From: an uncultured Aquimarina sp.
GTDB lineage: Bacteria > Bacteroidota > Bacteroidia > Flavobacteriales > Flavobacteriaceae
DNA length: 64,000 bases
Reading direction: 5' to 3'
Assembly (NCBI GenBank): GCA_947498785.1
Contig: CANMLS010000008.1
Span: 93,198-157,197, forward strand
Shown: positions 1-9,500 of the stretch, one piece after another
Numbering within the stretch: position 1 is the first letter of the stretch
Layout: every line of letters starts with the position of its first letter
Notes under the pieces: generated by a model
The model's input: only the letters and a program-made list of their open reading frames with translations
What the model was told of the DNA's origin: nothing
Database searches by the model: none
Program-made: the position numbers and the translations under genes

Positions 1-2
1 AA

Positions 3-170
3 CAAAAAACATGTAAAACAAAATTAAAAAGAAACTCTAAGAATAGCGAAGTATTTGATCTTGTAGATCGTGCAACACAATGGCTAAAAGAAAACTCATA
101 CACTACTACAATTGTTAAATGGGAAACAAAAGCTTGGGGAGAAATTCCTGCTGATTTTGGAAGAAAATAA
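3..170 (+). CDS. C-terminal end of an unidentified protein (5' end outside window)
   Basis: The frame is open from the left edge to a TAA at 168-170, giving about 55 residues that end in WGEIPADFGRK. The tail is rich in Lys/Asn/Thr and contains two Trp (WLKENS and KWETKAWGE). I do not recognise the family. The last 13 codons plus 10 bases after the stop are repeated perfectly at 1481-1530, so this gene end has been copied or a second copy has been cut down. A secreted polymorphic toxin tail is one possibility, because such loci often carry duplicated gene ends, but nothing in the visible residues proves it. Confidence 0.5.
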   Translation, partial: QKTCKTKLKRNSKNSEVFDLVDRATQWLKENSYTTTIVKWETKAWGEIPADFGRK

Positions 171-180
171 AATGGTTTTA
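131..180 (+). repeat. 50-bp perfect direct repeat, copy 1
   Basis: Bases 131-180 are identical to 1481-1530; the match stops sharply on both sides (130 a versus 1480 g; 181 a versus 1531 c). This copy covers the last codons and stop of the partial gene at 3-170. The spacing between copies is 1,350 bp. Confidence 0.95.
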
Positions 181-425
181 AACATTATGCTTTACTATAA
201 AATTTATTCTATATTAGCATAGAAATTATCCTACCGAAAAAATAAATATCAATACTCATGTAATTGCATAGTATGGATATTTATAATCTTAATCAATACT
301 ATTTTTATAAACTATCTTTTTAGATAAAGATAGACAATAAATGTTGCGCGACGATTGGGCGAAAACCGAAAAGTCTTAATTAGAGTAGGTAAATAATTTT
401 AAAATTAATTTAAGATTTAAATGTA

Positions 426-551
426 ATGGAAGACAAAAATGCTTTAATGATTAAAGGAGGCCATGACTGTGGTACAGGAACAGTATCAGATGCTGGCGAT
501 AATGATGTTCCTATTTGGATTGGTGATTGGGATGATGAATTCTGCTGTTAA
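426..551 (+). CDS. 41-residue Gly/Asp-rich peptide with three Cys (possible peptide precursor)
   Basis: An ATG at 426 opens a 41-codon frame ending TAA at 549-551, preceded in frame by a stop at 411-413 and followed 14 bases later by a strong hairpin terminator, so it sits in its own transcript. The product starts MEDKNALMIKGG, continues with HDCGTGTVSDAGDND, and ends IGDWDDEFCC. The Lys-Gly-Gly after a short N-terminal part resembles the double-glycine leader ends of Bacteroidota secreted or modified peptides, and the C-terminal part is acidic with Cys at 15, 40 and 41. No maturase or peptidase-ABC exporter is visible nearby. It could also be a gene remnant. I cannot name a family. Confidence 0.4.
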   Translation: MEDKNALMIKGGHDCGTGTVSDAGDNDVPIWIGDWDDEFCC

Positions 552-565
552 AAAATAGTAATAAA

Positions 566-604
566 AAGCTGGGAGCTAATTTTTATGAGCTCTCAGCTCT
601 TTTA
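566..604 (+). terminator. Rho-independent terminator after the 41-residue ORF
   Basis: The arms AGCTGGGAGCT (567-577) and AGCTCTCAGCT (588-598) pair with one G-U step around a ten-base loop, followed by CTCTTTT. Confidence 0.8.
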
Positions 605-638
605 AGTGAAACTGGTGTTAAATTAAAATACATTTATT

Positions 639-1223
639 TTGAAATACATATATAGTATAGGTTTTCTTTTAATCATATCCTGTAGTAAACACAATAATAC
701 TCAAATACAATCTCGTTCTATCGATATAGATTCTTTAATTATCTCCTTAGATACACAAGAAAAGAAAGAAAAATTTCTCGCAGATTTGCTTCAACAAGAT
801 CAAAATGTAAGAAATACCGATAGAGAAAATGAAATTCTGAAAAGGAATAATTATGACATGAATTCATCAGAGTATCAAGTGTATAAAAAGGAAAGAGAGG
901 GAGTAGATTCTCTAAATTTTTTTAAAGCATTAAAGTATTTAAAGGAATATGGATATCCCACGTTTAAGTCTGGTAATTACAAGGCTTCTTCCGCAATTAG
1001 GACAGTTTGTTTACATCAATCTTTTGATAAGCAGTTGGTGTTATTCCCCTACATATATAAAACTTATAATGACGGTTTTATAAACAGCGAACGTTTTTCT
1101 TTTTTACTTAATAAAATGCATATTCATAAATATGGAAAAAGACATCCCCATGCAATTAGCTATGAAGAAAATATCAAACAATTATTAGAAAAATTAGAGC
1201 TAGATAAGACCAATACTCAATAG
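639..1223 (+). CDS. Hypothetical lipoprotein, DUF6624-like
   Basis: The 194-residue frame opens with TTG at 639; no ATG lies upstream in frame. Residues 1-15 form a lipoprotein signal (GFLLIISC, with Cys 15 as the lipidated residue), so the protein should be anchored to a membrane. The rest is soluble and charged. The order DQNVRN, then DSLN..LKYLKEYGYPTF, then a His-Gln-containing stretch and a C-terminal KMHIHKYGKRHPH fits the layout of the DUF6624 family (D-Q-x-x-R, yGwP, DR...yGkrQ). That family assignment is from memory of the pattern and is tentative. The function is unknown. It sits inside the 1.35-kb segment bounded by the 50-bp direct repeat. Confidence 0.6.
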   Translation: MKYIYSIGFLLIISCSKHNNTQIQSRSIDIDSLIISLDTQEKKEKFLADLLQQDQNVRNTDRENEILKRNNYDMNSSEYQVYKKEREGVDSLNFFKALKYLKEYGYPTFKSGNYKASSAIRTVCLHQSFDKQLVLFPYIYKTYNDGFINSERFSFLLNKMHIHKYGKRHPHAISYEENIKQLLEKLELDKTNTQ

Positions 1224-1270
1224 AAAACACTTTTTTATGATATTGATATGCAAAAACTACAAAGAAAATA

Positions 1271-1480
1271 ATGAAAGTTATTGATTGGCTCCTTTATAAA
1301 AATTTAGTTGATATCTACACAGATTGTAGAGCATATATAGAAAACTCTGAAGATCAATTTTCAAAACCATTGAAATGCGGATATGACCCTTATACTAATA
1401 TATGGGAAGACTGGAGTGCCAACCCTTTAAAGCAAAATGCAATTAAATACTATAGCTTTGAAGAGTTTTTGAGGAACTAG
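1271..1480 (+). CDS. Small hypothetical protein, 69 residues
   Basis: An ATG at 1271 opens a 69-codon frame whose stop (1478-1480) abuts the second copy of the 50-bp repeat exactly. The product has no signal peptide, is rich in aromatic residues (WLLY, WEDWSAN, IKYYSFEEF) and has two Cys. I recognise no family. The exact abutment suggests either that the repeat was pasted right behind the gene or that this ORF has lost its original 3' end. An immunity-like or orphan cassette protein is possible but unproven. Confidence 0.45.
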   Translation: MKVIDWLLYKNLVDIYTDCRAYIENSEDQFSKPLKCGYDPYTNIWEDWSANPLKQNAIKYYSFEEFLRN

Positions 1481-1530
1481 AGCTTGGGGAGAAATTCCTG
1501 CTGATTTTGGAAGAAAATAAAATGGTTTTA
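1481..1530 (+). repeat. 50-bp perfect direct repeat, copy 2
   Basis: Identical to 131-180. Here the coding tail (AWGEIPADFGRK, stop) has no gene body upstream in its frame, so this copy is a detached 3' end. Confidence 0.95.
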
Positions 1531-1881
1531 CGATTACATATTCATTATATTATACGTGCAAAAAATATCCAATAAAGCTTGGGTATTTTTATGAATAATA
1601 ACCCATTGTACATTTAGGTTATGTTAATATTTTCATGGTTTTAACATAATAATTTCATGAAACAAAAAGAAAACCTAAATTTTTTTGACAGAAAATGGTA
1701 ATAAGTATTCTGCTCTCCAAAGAATAAAATGACTACAAAAAGCTTAATAAACTATTGAAACAGGTGTTTAACATATTTTAACATTTAATGAAGTAAGTAA
1801 GGAGATACTTTTTTCTACTAAACTATTGTTTGAAATAAGAAATTCAATTTTAAAAAAGTTTAATTTAGAAGGTATTGTAAC
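1531..1881. other. Intergenic region, 351 bp, with imperfect hairpins
   Basis: No coding frame of interest. An inverted repeat TTATGTTAA (1619-1627) / TTAACATAA (1641-1649) and a weaker TGGGT...ACCCA pair (about 1579-1605) are the only structures seen. The 3' part should hold the promoter of the START-domain gene, but I find no clean TAnnTTTG box. Confidence 0.4.
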
Positions 1882-2478
1882 ATGAAAAAGATCCATTATT
1901 TATGTATTCTGATTCCCATGTTGACTTTTGGTCAACCTCAATGGGAACTAGCAAAAGATAAGGAAGGGATTCAAATATGGGTGAGAGATTTTAAAGATAG
2001 TCCGTATAAAGAGTATAAAGCAATAACGAGTGTAAACACCTCTTTAAAAGGAGTAGTTGACGAATTGCTTAAAGCTCCGGAGTATATGGAGAATTGTATA
2101 GAAGGAGTTAGTCATTTGGTAAAAATAAATAATGATAAGGAGTATATTTTTTATGCAAGAAATGAGTTTCCGTGGCCTGTAAAAGACAGAGATGTCGTTT
2201 CTAAGCTTCGAATTCAAAAAGTCTCGAAAGATAAAATAAAATTATATATAAATGCTGCTCCAGAAGAAGTCCCTGTATTAAAGAGTACGCTTAGAATTAG
2301 AGAATTATCTGGTCATTGGTTGCTGGAAGAACATGAGGGTAAAGTAAAAATTACGCAACAGCTTTATGTAAACCCCGAAGGAGCACTACCTCCTTTTATA
2401 ACAAACGCTCTATTAGTAAAAGGTCCTTTTAAAACATTTAGCACGCTTAAAGGAACACTTGAAGATGCTGATTCCTGA
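1882..2478 (+). CDS. START-domain (lipid-binding fold) protein, secreted
   Basis: The 198-residue product has a short signal peptide (MKKIHYLCILIPMLTFGQ) and then a domain of about 175 residues of the START/Bet v1-like type. Supporting segments are WELAKDKEGIQIWVRDF, FPWPVKDRDVV and the C-terminal helix region ALLVKGPFKTFSTLKG. START domains form a hydrophobic pocket for lipids or other apolar ligands, and exported bacterial versions are common in Bacteroidota without a known ligand. Length matches single-domain members. The gene stands alone: a promoter-like box for the next gene follows within 80 bp. Confidence 0.75.
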   Translation: MKKIHYLCILIPMLTFGQPQWELAKDKEGIQIWVRDFKDSPYKEYKAITSVNTSLKGVVDELLKAPEYMENCIEGVSHLVKINNDKEYIFYARNEFPWPVKDRDVVSKLRIQKVSKDKIKLYINAAPEEVPVLKSTLRIRELSGHWLLEEHEGKVKITQQLYVNPEGALPPFITNALLVKGPFKTFSTLKGTLEDADS

Positions 2479-2529
2479 AAACGACCTTAGAAGACTTTAT
2501 TTTTGATCAATTTACTTGAAAGTAAAGCG

Positions 2530-2537
2530 TATATTTG
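2530..2537 (+). promoter_or_regulatory. Bacteroidota -7 box (TATATTTG) of the PfkB kinase gene
   Basis: TATATTTG fits TAnnTTTG and lies 21 bases before the ATG at 2559. The nearest TTTG (2502-2505) is 24 bases upstream, wider than the usual 19, so only the -7 element is convincing. Confidence 0.55.
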
Positions 2538-2558
2538 CAAAAAAAATAACGCTATTTT

Positions 2559-3488
2559 ATGAGCAAATTACTTATTGTAGGCTCTATAGCCTTTGATGCT
2601 ATTGAAACCCCTTTTGGAAAAACCGATAAAATCTTAGGAGGAGCTGCACCTTATATTGCACTTTCTGCATCTAATTTTAATGTGTCTTCTGCAATTGTTT
2701 CTGTGGTTGGAGAGGATTTTCCGGTTGATTATCTAGAGTTGCTTAGGAAGAAAAATATTGATACTTCTGCAATAGAAATTGTTAAAGGAGGAAAAACGTT
2801 TTTTTGGAGTGGTAAATATCATAATGATCTCAATTCTAGAGATACTATAGAAACTCAGCTTAACGTTCTTGCTGATTTTAACCCAATTGTTCCTGATAGT
2901 CATAAAAATTCGGAAATTGTAATGTTGGGTAATTTAAATCCATCGGTACAACTGGGTGTTCTAGAACAATTAACGACTAAACCAAAGTTAGCGATATTGG
3001 ATACCATGAATTTCTGGATGGAAGATGCTTTTTTAGATGATCTTTTAAAAGTAATAGCAAAAGTAGATGTTATCACTATAAATGATGAAGAAGCAAGACA
3101 ACTAAGTGGAGAATATTCTTTAGTAAAAGCTGCTAGAGCAATAGAAAAGATGGGACCAAAATATGTGGTTATTAAAAAGGGAGAACACGGAGCTTTATTG
3201 TTTCATAATGGACAAATTTTCTTTGCCCCTGCTTTGCCCTTAGAAGAAGTTTTTGATCCCACGGGAGCTGGAGATACTTTTGCTGGAGGATTTTCAGGAT
3301 ATTTAGCCAAAACAGACGATATTTCATTTGAAAACATGAAAAAAGCAATTATTCATGCTTCAAATCTTGCATCTTTTTGCGTAGAAAAATTCGGTACCGA
3401 AAGAATGGAGAATTTAGACAGGGAAGAAGTTCAGAGACGACTTCAACAATTTAAGGAATTAACGCAATTCGAAATAGAATTGTCTTGA
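2559..3488 (+). CDS. PfkB/ribokinase-family sugar kinase
   Basis: The 309-residue protein has the ribokinase fold signatures: N-terminal LLIVGSIAFDAIETPFG with the following LGGAAPYIALSAS motif, and near the C-terminus DPTGAGDTFAGGFSGYLA, which holds the anion hole and the catalytic Asp of PfkB kinases. It phosphorylates a sugar or nucleoside-like substrate with ATP in the cytoplasm; the substrate cannot be read from the sequence. Length is normal. It is followed by its own terminator and then by the PurF-like gene. I recall this kinase-amidotransferase-sodA neighbourhood from other Flavobacteriaceae, which hints at a link to nucleotide metabolism but is not proof. Confidence 0.85.
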   Translation: MSKLLIVGSIAFDAIETPFGKTDKILGGAAPYIALSASNFNVSSAIVSVVGEDFPVDYLELLRKKNIDTSAIEIVKGGKTFFWSGKYHNDLNSRDTIETQLNVLADFNPIVPDSHKNSEIVMLGNLNPSVQLGVLEQLTTKPKLAILDTMNFWMEDAFLDDLLKVIAKVDVITINDEEARQLSGEYSLVKAARAIEKMGPKYVVIKKGEHGALLFHNGQIFFAPALPLEEVFDPTGAGDTFAGGFSGYLAKTDDISFENMKKAIIHASNLASFCVEKFGTERMENLDREEVQRRLQQFKELTQFEIELS

Positions 3489-3497
3489 TATAAAAGT

Positions 3498-3529
3498 TAG
3501 CCCCGAAGCAATTGTCTTGGGGCTTTTTT
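3498..3529 (+). terminator. Terminator after the PfkB kinase gene
   Basis: AGCCCCGAAG and CTTGGGGCT pair with one bulge around CAATTGT, followed by TTTTTT. Confidence 0.8.
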
Positions 3530-3583
3530 AATTATGGTTTTACATAACATAAACACAACAATTTTTAGAATTTTTGGAATACA

Positions 3584-5482
3584 ATGAGTGATGCGTTAAA
3601 ACACGAATGCGGTATAGCATTTATACGACTATTAAAGCCATTAGAGTATTATAAAGAAAAATACGGCAGTGCATTTTATGGAGTGAATAAGATGTATCTG
3701 ATGATGGAAAAACAGCATAACCGAGGTCAGGATGGAGCTGGATTTGCAAGTATTAAATTAGACACAGCACCTGGCGAACGATACATAAGTAGAGTTCGAT
3801 CCAGTGATTCTCAACCGATACAGGCTATTTTTTCACAGATTAATGATAGAATTAATAAAGAATTAGTTGATCATCCAGAATATACAGATGATGTTGAGTT
3901 ACAGAAAAAGAATATACCTTATATAGGTGAAGTTCTTCTTGGACATGTGCGTTATGGGACATTTGGTAAAAATAGCGTCGAAAGCGTGCATCCATTTCTA
4001 AGGCAAAATAACTGGATGCATCGTAACCTTATTGTGGCAGGAAATTTCAATATGACTAATAATGATGTATTGTTTGATAATCTGGTTAGGTTAGGGCAGC
4101 ACCCTAAAGATAAGGTGGATACCGTAACTGTAATGGAAAAGATAGGGCACTTCTTGGATTCTGAAGTTGCTAAACTATATAAGCAATTAAAAAAAGAAGG
4201 ATTTAATAAAATCGATGCTTCTCCACAAATCGTAGAACGACTCAATGTTGCAAAAATCCTTAGGAAATCTTCAAGAGATTGGGATGGAGGGTATGCTATG
4301 GCTGGAATGTTAGGGCACGGAGATGCTTTTGTTTTAAGAGATCCTGCAGGAATTCGACCAGCATATTATTATAAAGATGATGAAGTGGTTGTGGTAGCAT
4401 CAGAAAGGCCAGTTATTCAGACGGTTTTTGATGTGCCTTTTGATGATGTACAAGAGTTAGAACCAGGAAGAGCAATTATTGTCAAAAAGAACGGAGATAC
4501 TACTATTCGTAAAATCATTGATCCGCTTGAAAGAAAAGCGTGTTCATTTGAGCGAATCTATTTCTCAAGAGGAAGTGATGCTGAAATTTATAAGGAAAGA
4601 AAAAATCTAGGGAAACTAATTATGCCTCAGGTTTTAGAAGAAATAGATCATGATACGGTAAACACAGTTTTTTCGTTTATTCCGAATACCGCAGAAACCT
4701 CATTTTATGGAATGGTTGAAGCTGCTCAGGATGAGTTGAATAAGCAAAAAAACGAAACGATACTTTCTGAAAAAGAATCATTAACAGATGAGCGATTATC
4801 AGAAATTCTTTCGTCTAGATTAAGAACAGAAAAAATCGCGATTAAAGATGCTAAGCTGCGTACTTTTATTACAGAAGATAGTAGTAGAGATGATTTGGTG
4901 GCTCATGTCTATGATGTGACATATGGTGTTGTAAAACAAAATGATAATTTGGTAATCATTGATGATAGTATTGTAAGAGGAACAACCCTCAAAAAAAGTA
5001 TTATCAAAATGATGGATAGATTGAAGCCTAGAAAGATCGTTATTGTTTCTTCTGCACCACAAATTCGTTATCCTGACTGTTATGGGATCGATATGGCAAG
5101 GTTAGAAGGCTTAATTGCATTTCAGGCTGCGTTAGAACTTTTAAAAGAAAATGGGAACTACGATCTAGTAGAACAGGTTTATGAAAAATGTAAAGCACAA
5201 GAAAACTTGGAAGATGCAGAGGTACAAAATTTTGTTAAAGAGATCTATAGTGGATTTTCAGATCAAGAGATAAGTGATAAAATATCAGAACTGTTAAGCG
5301 ATAAAACAGTTAAAGCCAAAGTAAAAATTATTTATCAAACCGTTGACAATCTACATGTAGCCTGCCCTAAGAACCTTGGAGATTGGTATTTTACTGGAGA
5401 TTATCCTACAATTGGAGGTAATAGGGTTGTAAATAAAGCGTTTATAAACTTCTTTGAAGGTAAAAAAGAAAGAGCTTACTAA
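3584..5482 (+). CDS. Amidophosphoribosyltransferase-like protein (long Bacteroidota form)
   Basis: The 632-residue protein joins an N-terminal nucleophile glutaminase domain to a phosphoribosyltransferase domain. The sequence HECGIAF places the candidate nucleophile at Cys 9, so removal of an eight-residue propeptide would be needed. RGQDGAG and GHVRYGT are glutamine-site motifs, and VIIDDSIVRGTTL (Asp 460 region) is the PRPP-binding loop. Classical PurF is about 470-510 residues and makes phosphoribosylamine from PRPP and glutamine, the first step of purine synthesis. This longer form has extra segments around residues 70-110 and 500-600, so it may be a paralogue with a different role rather than the main PurF. 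Cytoplasmic. It is preceded by a terminator and is transcribed on its own. Confidence 0.85.
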   Translation: MSDALKHECGIAFIRLLKPLEYYKEKYGSAFYGVNKMYLMMEKQHNRGQDGAGFASIKLDTAPGERYISRVRSSDSQPIQAIFSQINDRINKELVDHPEYTDDVELQKKNIPYIGEVLLGHVRYGTFGKNSVESVHPFLRQNNWMHRNLIVAGNFNMTNNDVLFDNLVRLGQHPKDKVDTVTVMEKIGHFLDSEVAKLYKQLKKEGFNKIDASPQIVERLNVAKILRKSSRDWDGGYAMAGMLGHGDAFVLRDPAGIRPAYYYKDDEVVVVASERPVIQTVFDVPFDDVQELEPGRAIIVKKNGDTTIRKIIDPLERKACSFERIYFSRGSDAEIYKERKNLGKLIMPQVLEEIDHDTVNTVFSFIPNTAETSFYGMVEAAQDELNKQKNETILSEKESLTDERLSEILSSRLRTEKIAIKDAKLRTFITEDSSRDDLVAHVYDVTYGVVKQNDNLVIIDDSIVRGTTLKKSIIKMMDRLKPRKIVIVSSAPQIRYPDCYGIDMARLEGLIAFQAALELLKENGNYDLVEQVYEKCKAQENLEDAEVQNFVKEIYSGFSDQEISDKISELLSDKTVKAKVKIIYQTVDNLHVACPKNLGDWYFTGDYPTIGGNRVVNKAFINFFEGKKERAY

Positions 5483-5635
5483 AAAAATAAAAAAGATTGT
5501 TGTTAAAATTGGTTAATTTGTGTATTTCAACAATTATTTTAACCTTTCGTCTAAAACATTTTTTCACAATGAAATAACGTTATATATTAGCAGAGCCATA
5601 GCATAAGTAGGTTAAGTTCATGGTAGATTTGGGGC

Positions 5636-5664
5636 AAAAAAAGGTGGATCTTCCACCTTTTTTT
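5636..5664 (+). terminator. Strong terminator downstream of the PurF-like gene
   Basis: Perfect arms AAAAAAAGGTGGA (5636-5648) and TCCACCTTTTTTT (5652-5664) around a 3-base loop. It lies 154 bp after the stop codon, leaving room for a long 3' UTR or a small transcript of its own in 5483-5635. Confidence 0.85.
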
Positions 5665-5701
5665 ATTTGATAACATTTCGGTAATAAAAATAATATTTTA
5701 C

Positions 5702-5738
5702 ATATAAAAAGAGCTGCAATTTGCAGCTCTTTTTATAT
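5702..5738 (-). terminator. Terminator of the superoxide dismutase gene
   Basis: Perfect 18-base arms (5702-5719 and 5721-5738, core GAGCTGCAA/TTGCAGCTC) with A/T tracts on both sides. It starts 18 bp beyond the minus-strand stop at 5756 and could work in both directions. Confidence 0.85.
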
Positions 5739-5755
5739 AAAGGAAAATAAGTTGT

Positions 5756-6364
5756 TTATTTTCCTTGTGCGTATCTGCTTGAAACCTCATTCCAGTCGAT
5801 TACATTAAAGAAAGCAGAAACATAATCAGGACGACGATTTTGATAGTTTAGGTAATATGCATGTTCCCATACATCTAATCCTAAGATAGGAACTCCCCCA
5901 CATCCAATACCTGGCATTAAAGGGTTGTCTTGATTAGGAGTAGAGCATATTTCTACCTTTCCTCCTGGGTGCACACATAGCCATGCCCATCCAGAGCCAA
6001 ATTGGGTACCAGCAGCGGTAGAAAAAGCATCTTTAAATGCATCAAAAGATCCACATGCTGCGTTTATAGCATCAGCAAGCTCTCCAGAAGGCTTCCCTCC
6101 ACCATTAGGAGACATAATCTCCCAGAATAATGTATGATTATAATATCCTCCACCATTATTTCTAACAGCAGAATTAGACATATCAAGATTAATAAGAATA
6201 TTGTCTATATTTTTACCTTCAAGATCTGTTCCTTCAATTGCAGCGTTTAACTTATTAGTGTAGCCAGCATGGTGTTTATCATGGTGGATTTCCATGGTAC
6301 GAGCATCTATATGAGGTTCTAACGCATCAAAAGCGTAGTTTAATTTTGGTAATTCAAATGACAT
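5756..6364 (-). CDS. sodA: Superoxide dismutase, Mn-type
   Basis: The 202-residue enzyme converts superoxide to oxygen and hydrogen peroxide. Metal ligands are visible as His 27 in [10 protein letters not shown], His in YYNHTLFW, and Asp and His in [27 protein letters not shown] (Gly where Fe-type enzymes have Gln) together with [12 protein letters not shown] (Gln supplied from the C-terminal domain) points to the Mn-type. No signal peptide, so cytoplasmic. It is transcribed alone, with a TAAATTTG promoter box 37 bp before the ATG and a perfect hairpin after the stop. Metal preference is inferred; cambialistic use is possible. Confidence 0.95.
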   Translation of the reverse strand: MSFELPKLNYAFDALEPHIDARTMEIHHDKHHAGYTNKLNAAIEGTDLEGKNIDNILINLDMSNSAVRNNGGGYYNHTLFWEIMSPNGGGKPSGELADAINAACGSFDAFKDAFSTAAGTQFGSGWAWLCVHPGGKVEICSTPNQDNPLMPGIGCGGVPILGLDVWEHAYYLNYQNRRPDYVSAFFNVIDWNEVSSRYAQGK

Positions 6365-6400
6365 ATGTTATTATTTTGATTAGTAAAATAAAAATGATAC

Positions 6401-6408
6401 CAAATTTA
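6401..6408 (-). promoter_or_regulatory. -7 box (TAAATTTG) of sodA
   Basis: On the minus strand TAAATTTG matches TAnnTTTG. The position 19 bases further upstream reads TTTT, one mismatch from the TTTG of the -33 element. Confidence 0.6.
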
Positions 6409-6554
6409 ACAATTAGAGTGATGAATAAAAATTTATTGTTATAAATTAATTAAAACCAATATCTTCATAAAAACGAATTCCTTGGGATCTATTATATTTA
6501 TAAAGTTCTATGATATAAAAATGAAGGGTTTTAGTATTTTAGTAAAAAAAAGAA

Positions 6555-9500
6555 TTGAGTTTGACTACGTCTTTTACAGTCTATAATGCTGCTGCAGGAG
6601 CAGGTAAAACATATACTCTTGTAAAAGAATACCTTATTACGTTACTAAAAGGAGAATTTAAAGAAAGTTACAAGAACATCTTAGCAATTACTTTTACGAA
6701 TAAAGCTGTCGCAGAGATGAAAACCAGAGTTTTAGAAAACCTTGTAGCGATTAGCCAACCGAATACTCCAGAAAAGTATCAGAATCTAATACAAGAATTA
6801 GTTGTCGCAACCAAAATTGAAGAGCAGAAGCTAAAAAGGAAAGCATATAATATCTTAAGAAGTATTCTACATAATTATGCAGCCTTTGACATCGTAACTA
6901 TAGATACATTTACACATAGAGTCATAAGAACATTTGCGCATGACCTTGGGATACCAATGAATTTTGAAATAGAGATGGATACTGATTCTTTAATCGAAGA
7001 AGCTGTAGATACCGTAGTATCCCAAATAGGACTTAATGAAGAGCTCACCAAATTAATTATTGACTTCGCAATTAGTAAACTTGAAGAAGATAAAAGTTGG
7101 GACATCACCATTGAGCTAAATAAAATTGCCAGACTTTTATTTAGTGAAAATGACCGAGATCACCTTAATAAACTTTCTGATAAAACAACCGATGACTTTG
7201 ACAATCTTAAAAAACTATTAAATCAAAAAATTACAGACTGTAAAAGAAATATTATTTCTGGATCAAATACCATATTACAATTAATAAAAGAGAAAGAAAT
7301 AACGCATAAAGATTTTACCCGTAGCTCGATCCCCAATCATTTTATAAAACTGGCAGAAGGTGATACAAAAGTTGACTTCAAAGCGGTTTGGAAACAAAAT
7401 ATACAAGAAGCCTCTTTTTACGGCGCAAAACTAGATAGTCATCAAAAAGATAAAATAGATAGTATTCGACCTTTGATAGAAGAAGCTTTTTTGACCACAA
7501 AACAAATCTTGATCGAAACAAATCTTTTTGAAAATAGTATCAAAAATTTGACTCCTCTTTCTGTTTTAAATGCTATCAATAAAGAGTTACTGAATATTAA
7601 AAAAGAAAGAAAGATTTTATTGATATCAGAATTCAACACTATTATAAGTAAGGCTATTCAGGATCAACCCGCCCCATTTATTTATGAACGCTTGGGAGAA
7701 CGATACAGGGATTATTTTATTGATGAGTTTCAGGATACCTCAGAGCTACAGTGGAATAATATGATTCCACTTATTGATAATGCTGTTTCTACGGAAACCT
7801 TAACTGGGAAAAGAGGTCAGGTTACCATAGTTGGAGACGCAAAGCAAGCTATTTATAGATGGAGAGGAGGAAAAGCAGAACAGTTTATTGAATTGTCATC
7901 GAATAAAAATCCTTTTTCGACTCAGGAAAAACAAGTGCTTGACCTACCAAAAAATTATCGAAGTCATGAAGAGATAATCAAATTTAACAATGACTTTTTT
8001 ACTTTTTCATCTACTGATTTTAGTAATATAAAACATCAGGAACTTTATATAAAAGGCAATAATCAACAAGTTAATGACAAAAAAAACGGATATGTAAATA
8101 TATCATTTGTTAATGCTAAAAATGTTGCAGAAGAAGATGAGGTATATCCCAAAAAAGTATTTGAAACTATTGTTGAGCTCGGTGAAAAAGGATACAAACT
8201 CAATGAAATTTGTATCATTGTACGTAAGCAAAAAGAAGGAGCTGTGATTGCAGATTTTCTTACTCAAAAAGGGTTATCTATCATTTCTTCTGAAACATTA
8301 TTGATTGCAAATTCTCCTCAAATAAGGTTTATTATTGATATGTTTACATGGTTTACACAGCCTGATCACCTTCCTTCAAAAATTAATGTGTTATACTTTT
8401 TAACTGAACAATTTTCTATAGAAGAAAAACATTCGTTTTTACAAAAAATGATAGGGAGAGATAAACACTCATTTTCTTTAGAATTAAAATCTTTAGGGGT
8501 TGATTTTAATTTTGGGACACTAGCTACAAAACCGCTTTATGATGCTGCAGAATATATCATTACTAGCTTTTTTCCTGTAGATGCTACAACAGCATATTTA
8601 CAATTTTTTCTTGATGTTATATTTACTTTTTCTCAAAAGCATACCGAAGGTATAATTGGTTTCCTTTCCTATTGGAATATTAAGAAAGATAAATTAAGTA
8701 TAGTAGCTCCAGAGGCAGAAAAAGCTATTCAGATTATGACTATTCATAAAGCAAAAGGCTTAGAGTTTTCATGTGTTATTTACCCATATGCCAATATAGA
8801 TATTTATAGAGAGTTAGAACCAAAAACATGGCTACCAGTAAACAAAGAACATTATGCAAATTTTGAAGAACTTTTTATAAACTATAATAAAAGCATATCA
8901 GAGTATGGTGTTGAAGCCAAAGAAATTGTATTAAATCGGCAAGCTCAATTAGAATTAGATGCATTCAACCTATTGTATGTTGTACTAACAAGAGCAAAAG
9001 AACAAATGTATATTATTTCTAATTTGGAGTTAAATGCTAAAGGAGAAAGTAATCCGAATACTTTTTCAGGAAAGTTGATAGCATATTTAAAACACATGAA
9101 CAGATGGGATGTAGAAAAAACAGAATACGCTTTTGGAAGCTCTTTAAGGTCAAGTATTCAAAATACGGATAAAAAGAGTAAAACAAAAGTAGTGAAGCTA
9201 TCCCAACTAGAAGGTCATTCTAGGAAGTATAAGGTTAATATTGTTACCAATTCTGGCAAATTGTGGGATACGTCACAACAAAATGCTATAGAAAAAGGAA
9301 ATTTGATACATGATCTTATGGCTTCGATAGAAACCCACCTCGACGTTAAAAGAGCTATTGAAGAAGCTCATAAAAAAGGAGAGATTGCTATTGATGAGAA
9401 AGAAATATTGTATAATGAACTAAAAAACATTATAAATCATCCTAAACTTTTTTCATATTTTTCGATTGATAATATAATATATAACGAAAGAGATATTATT

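Noticed and set aside
3952..5062. Minus-strand frames of 80-97 codons inside the PurF-like gene
   Set aside because: They lie fully within strongly supported coding sequence on the other strand and have no recognisable features.
5483..5635. Small RNA gene between the PurF-like gene and its terminator
   Set aside because: The long gap before the terminator is suggestive, but I could not find a clean promoter or a second copy to support it.
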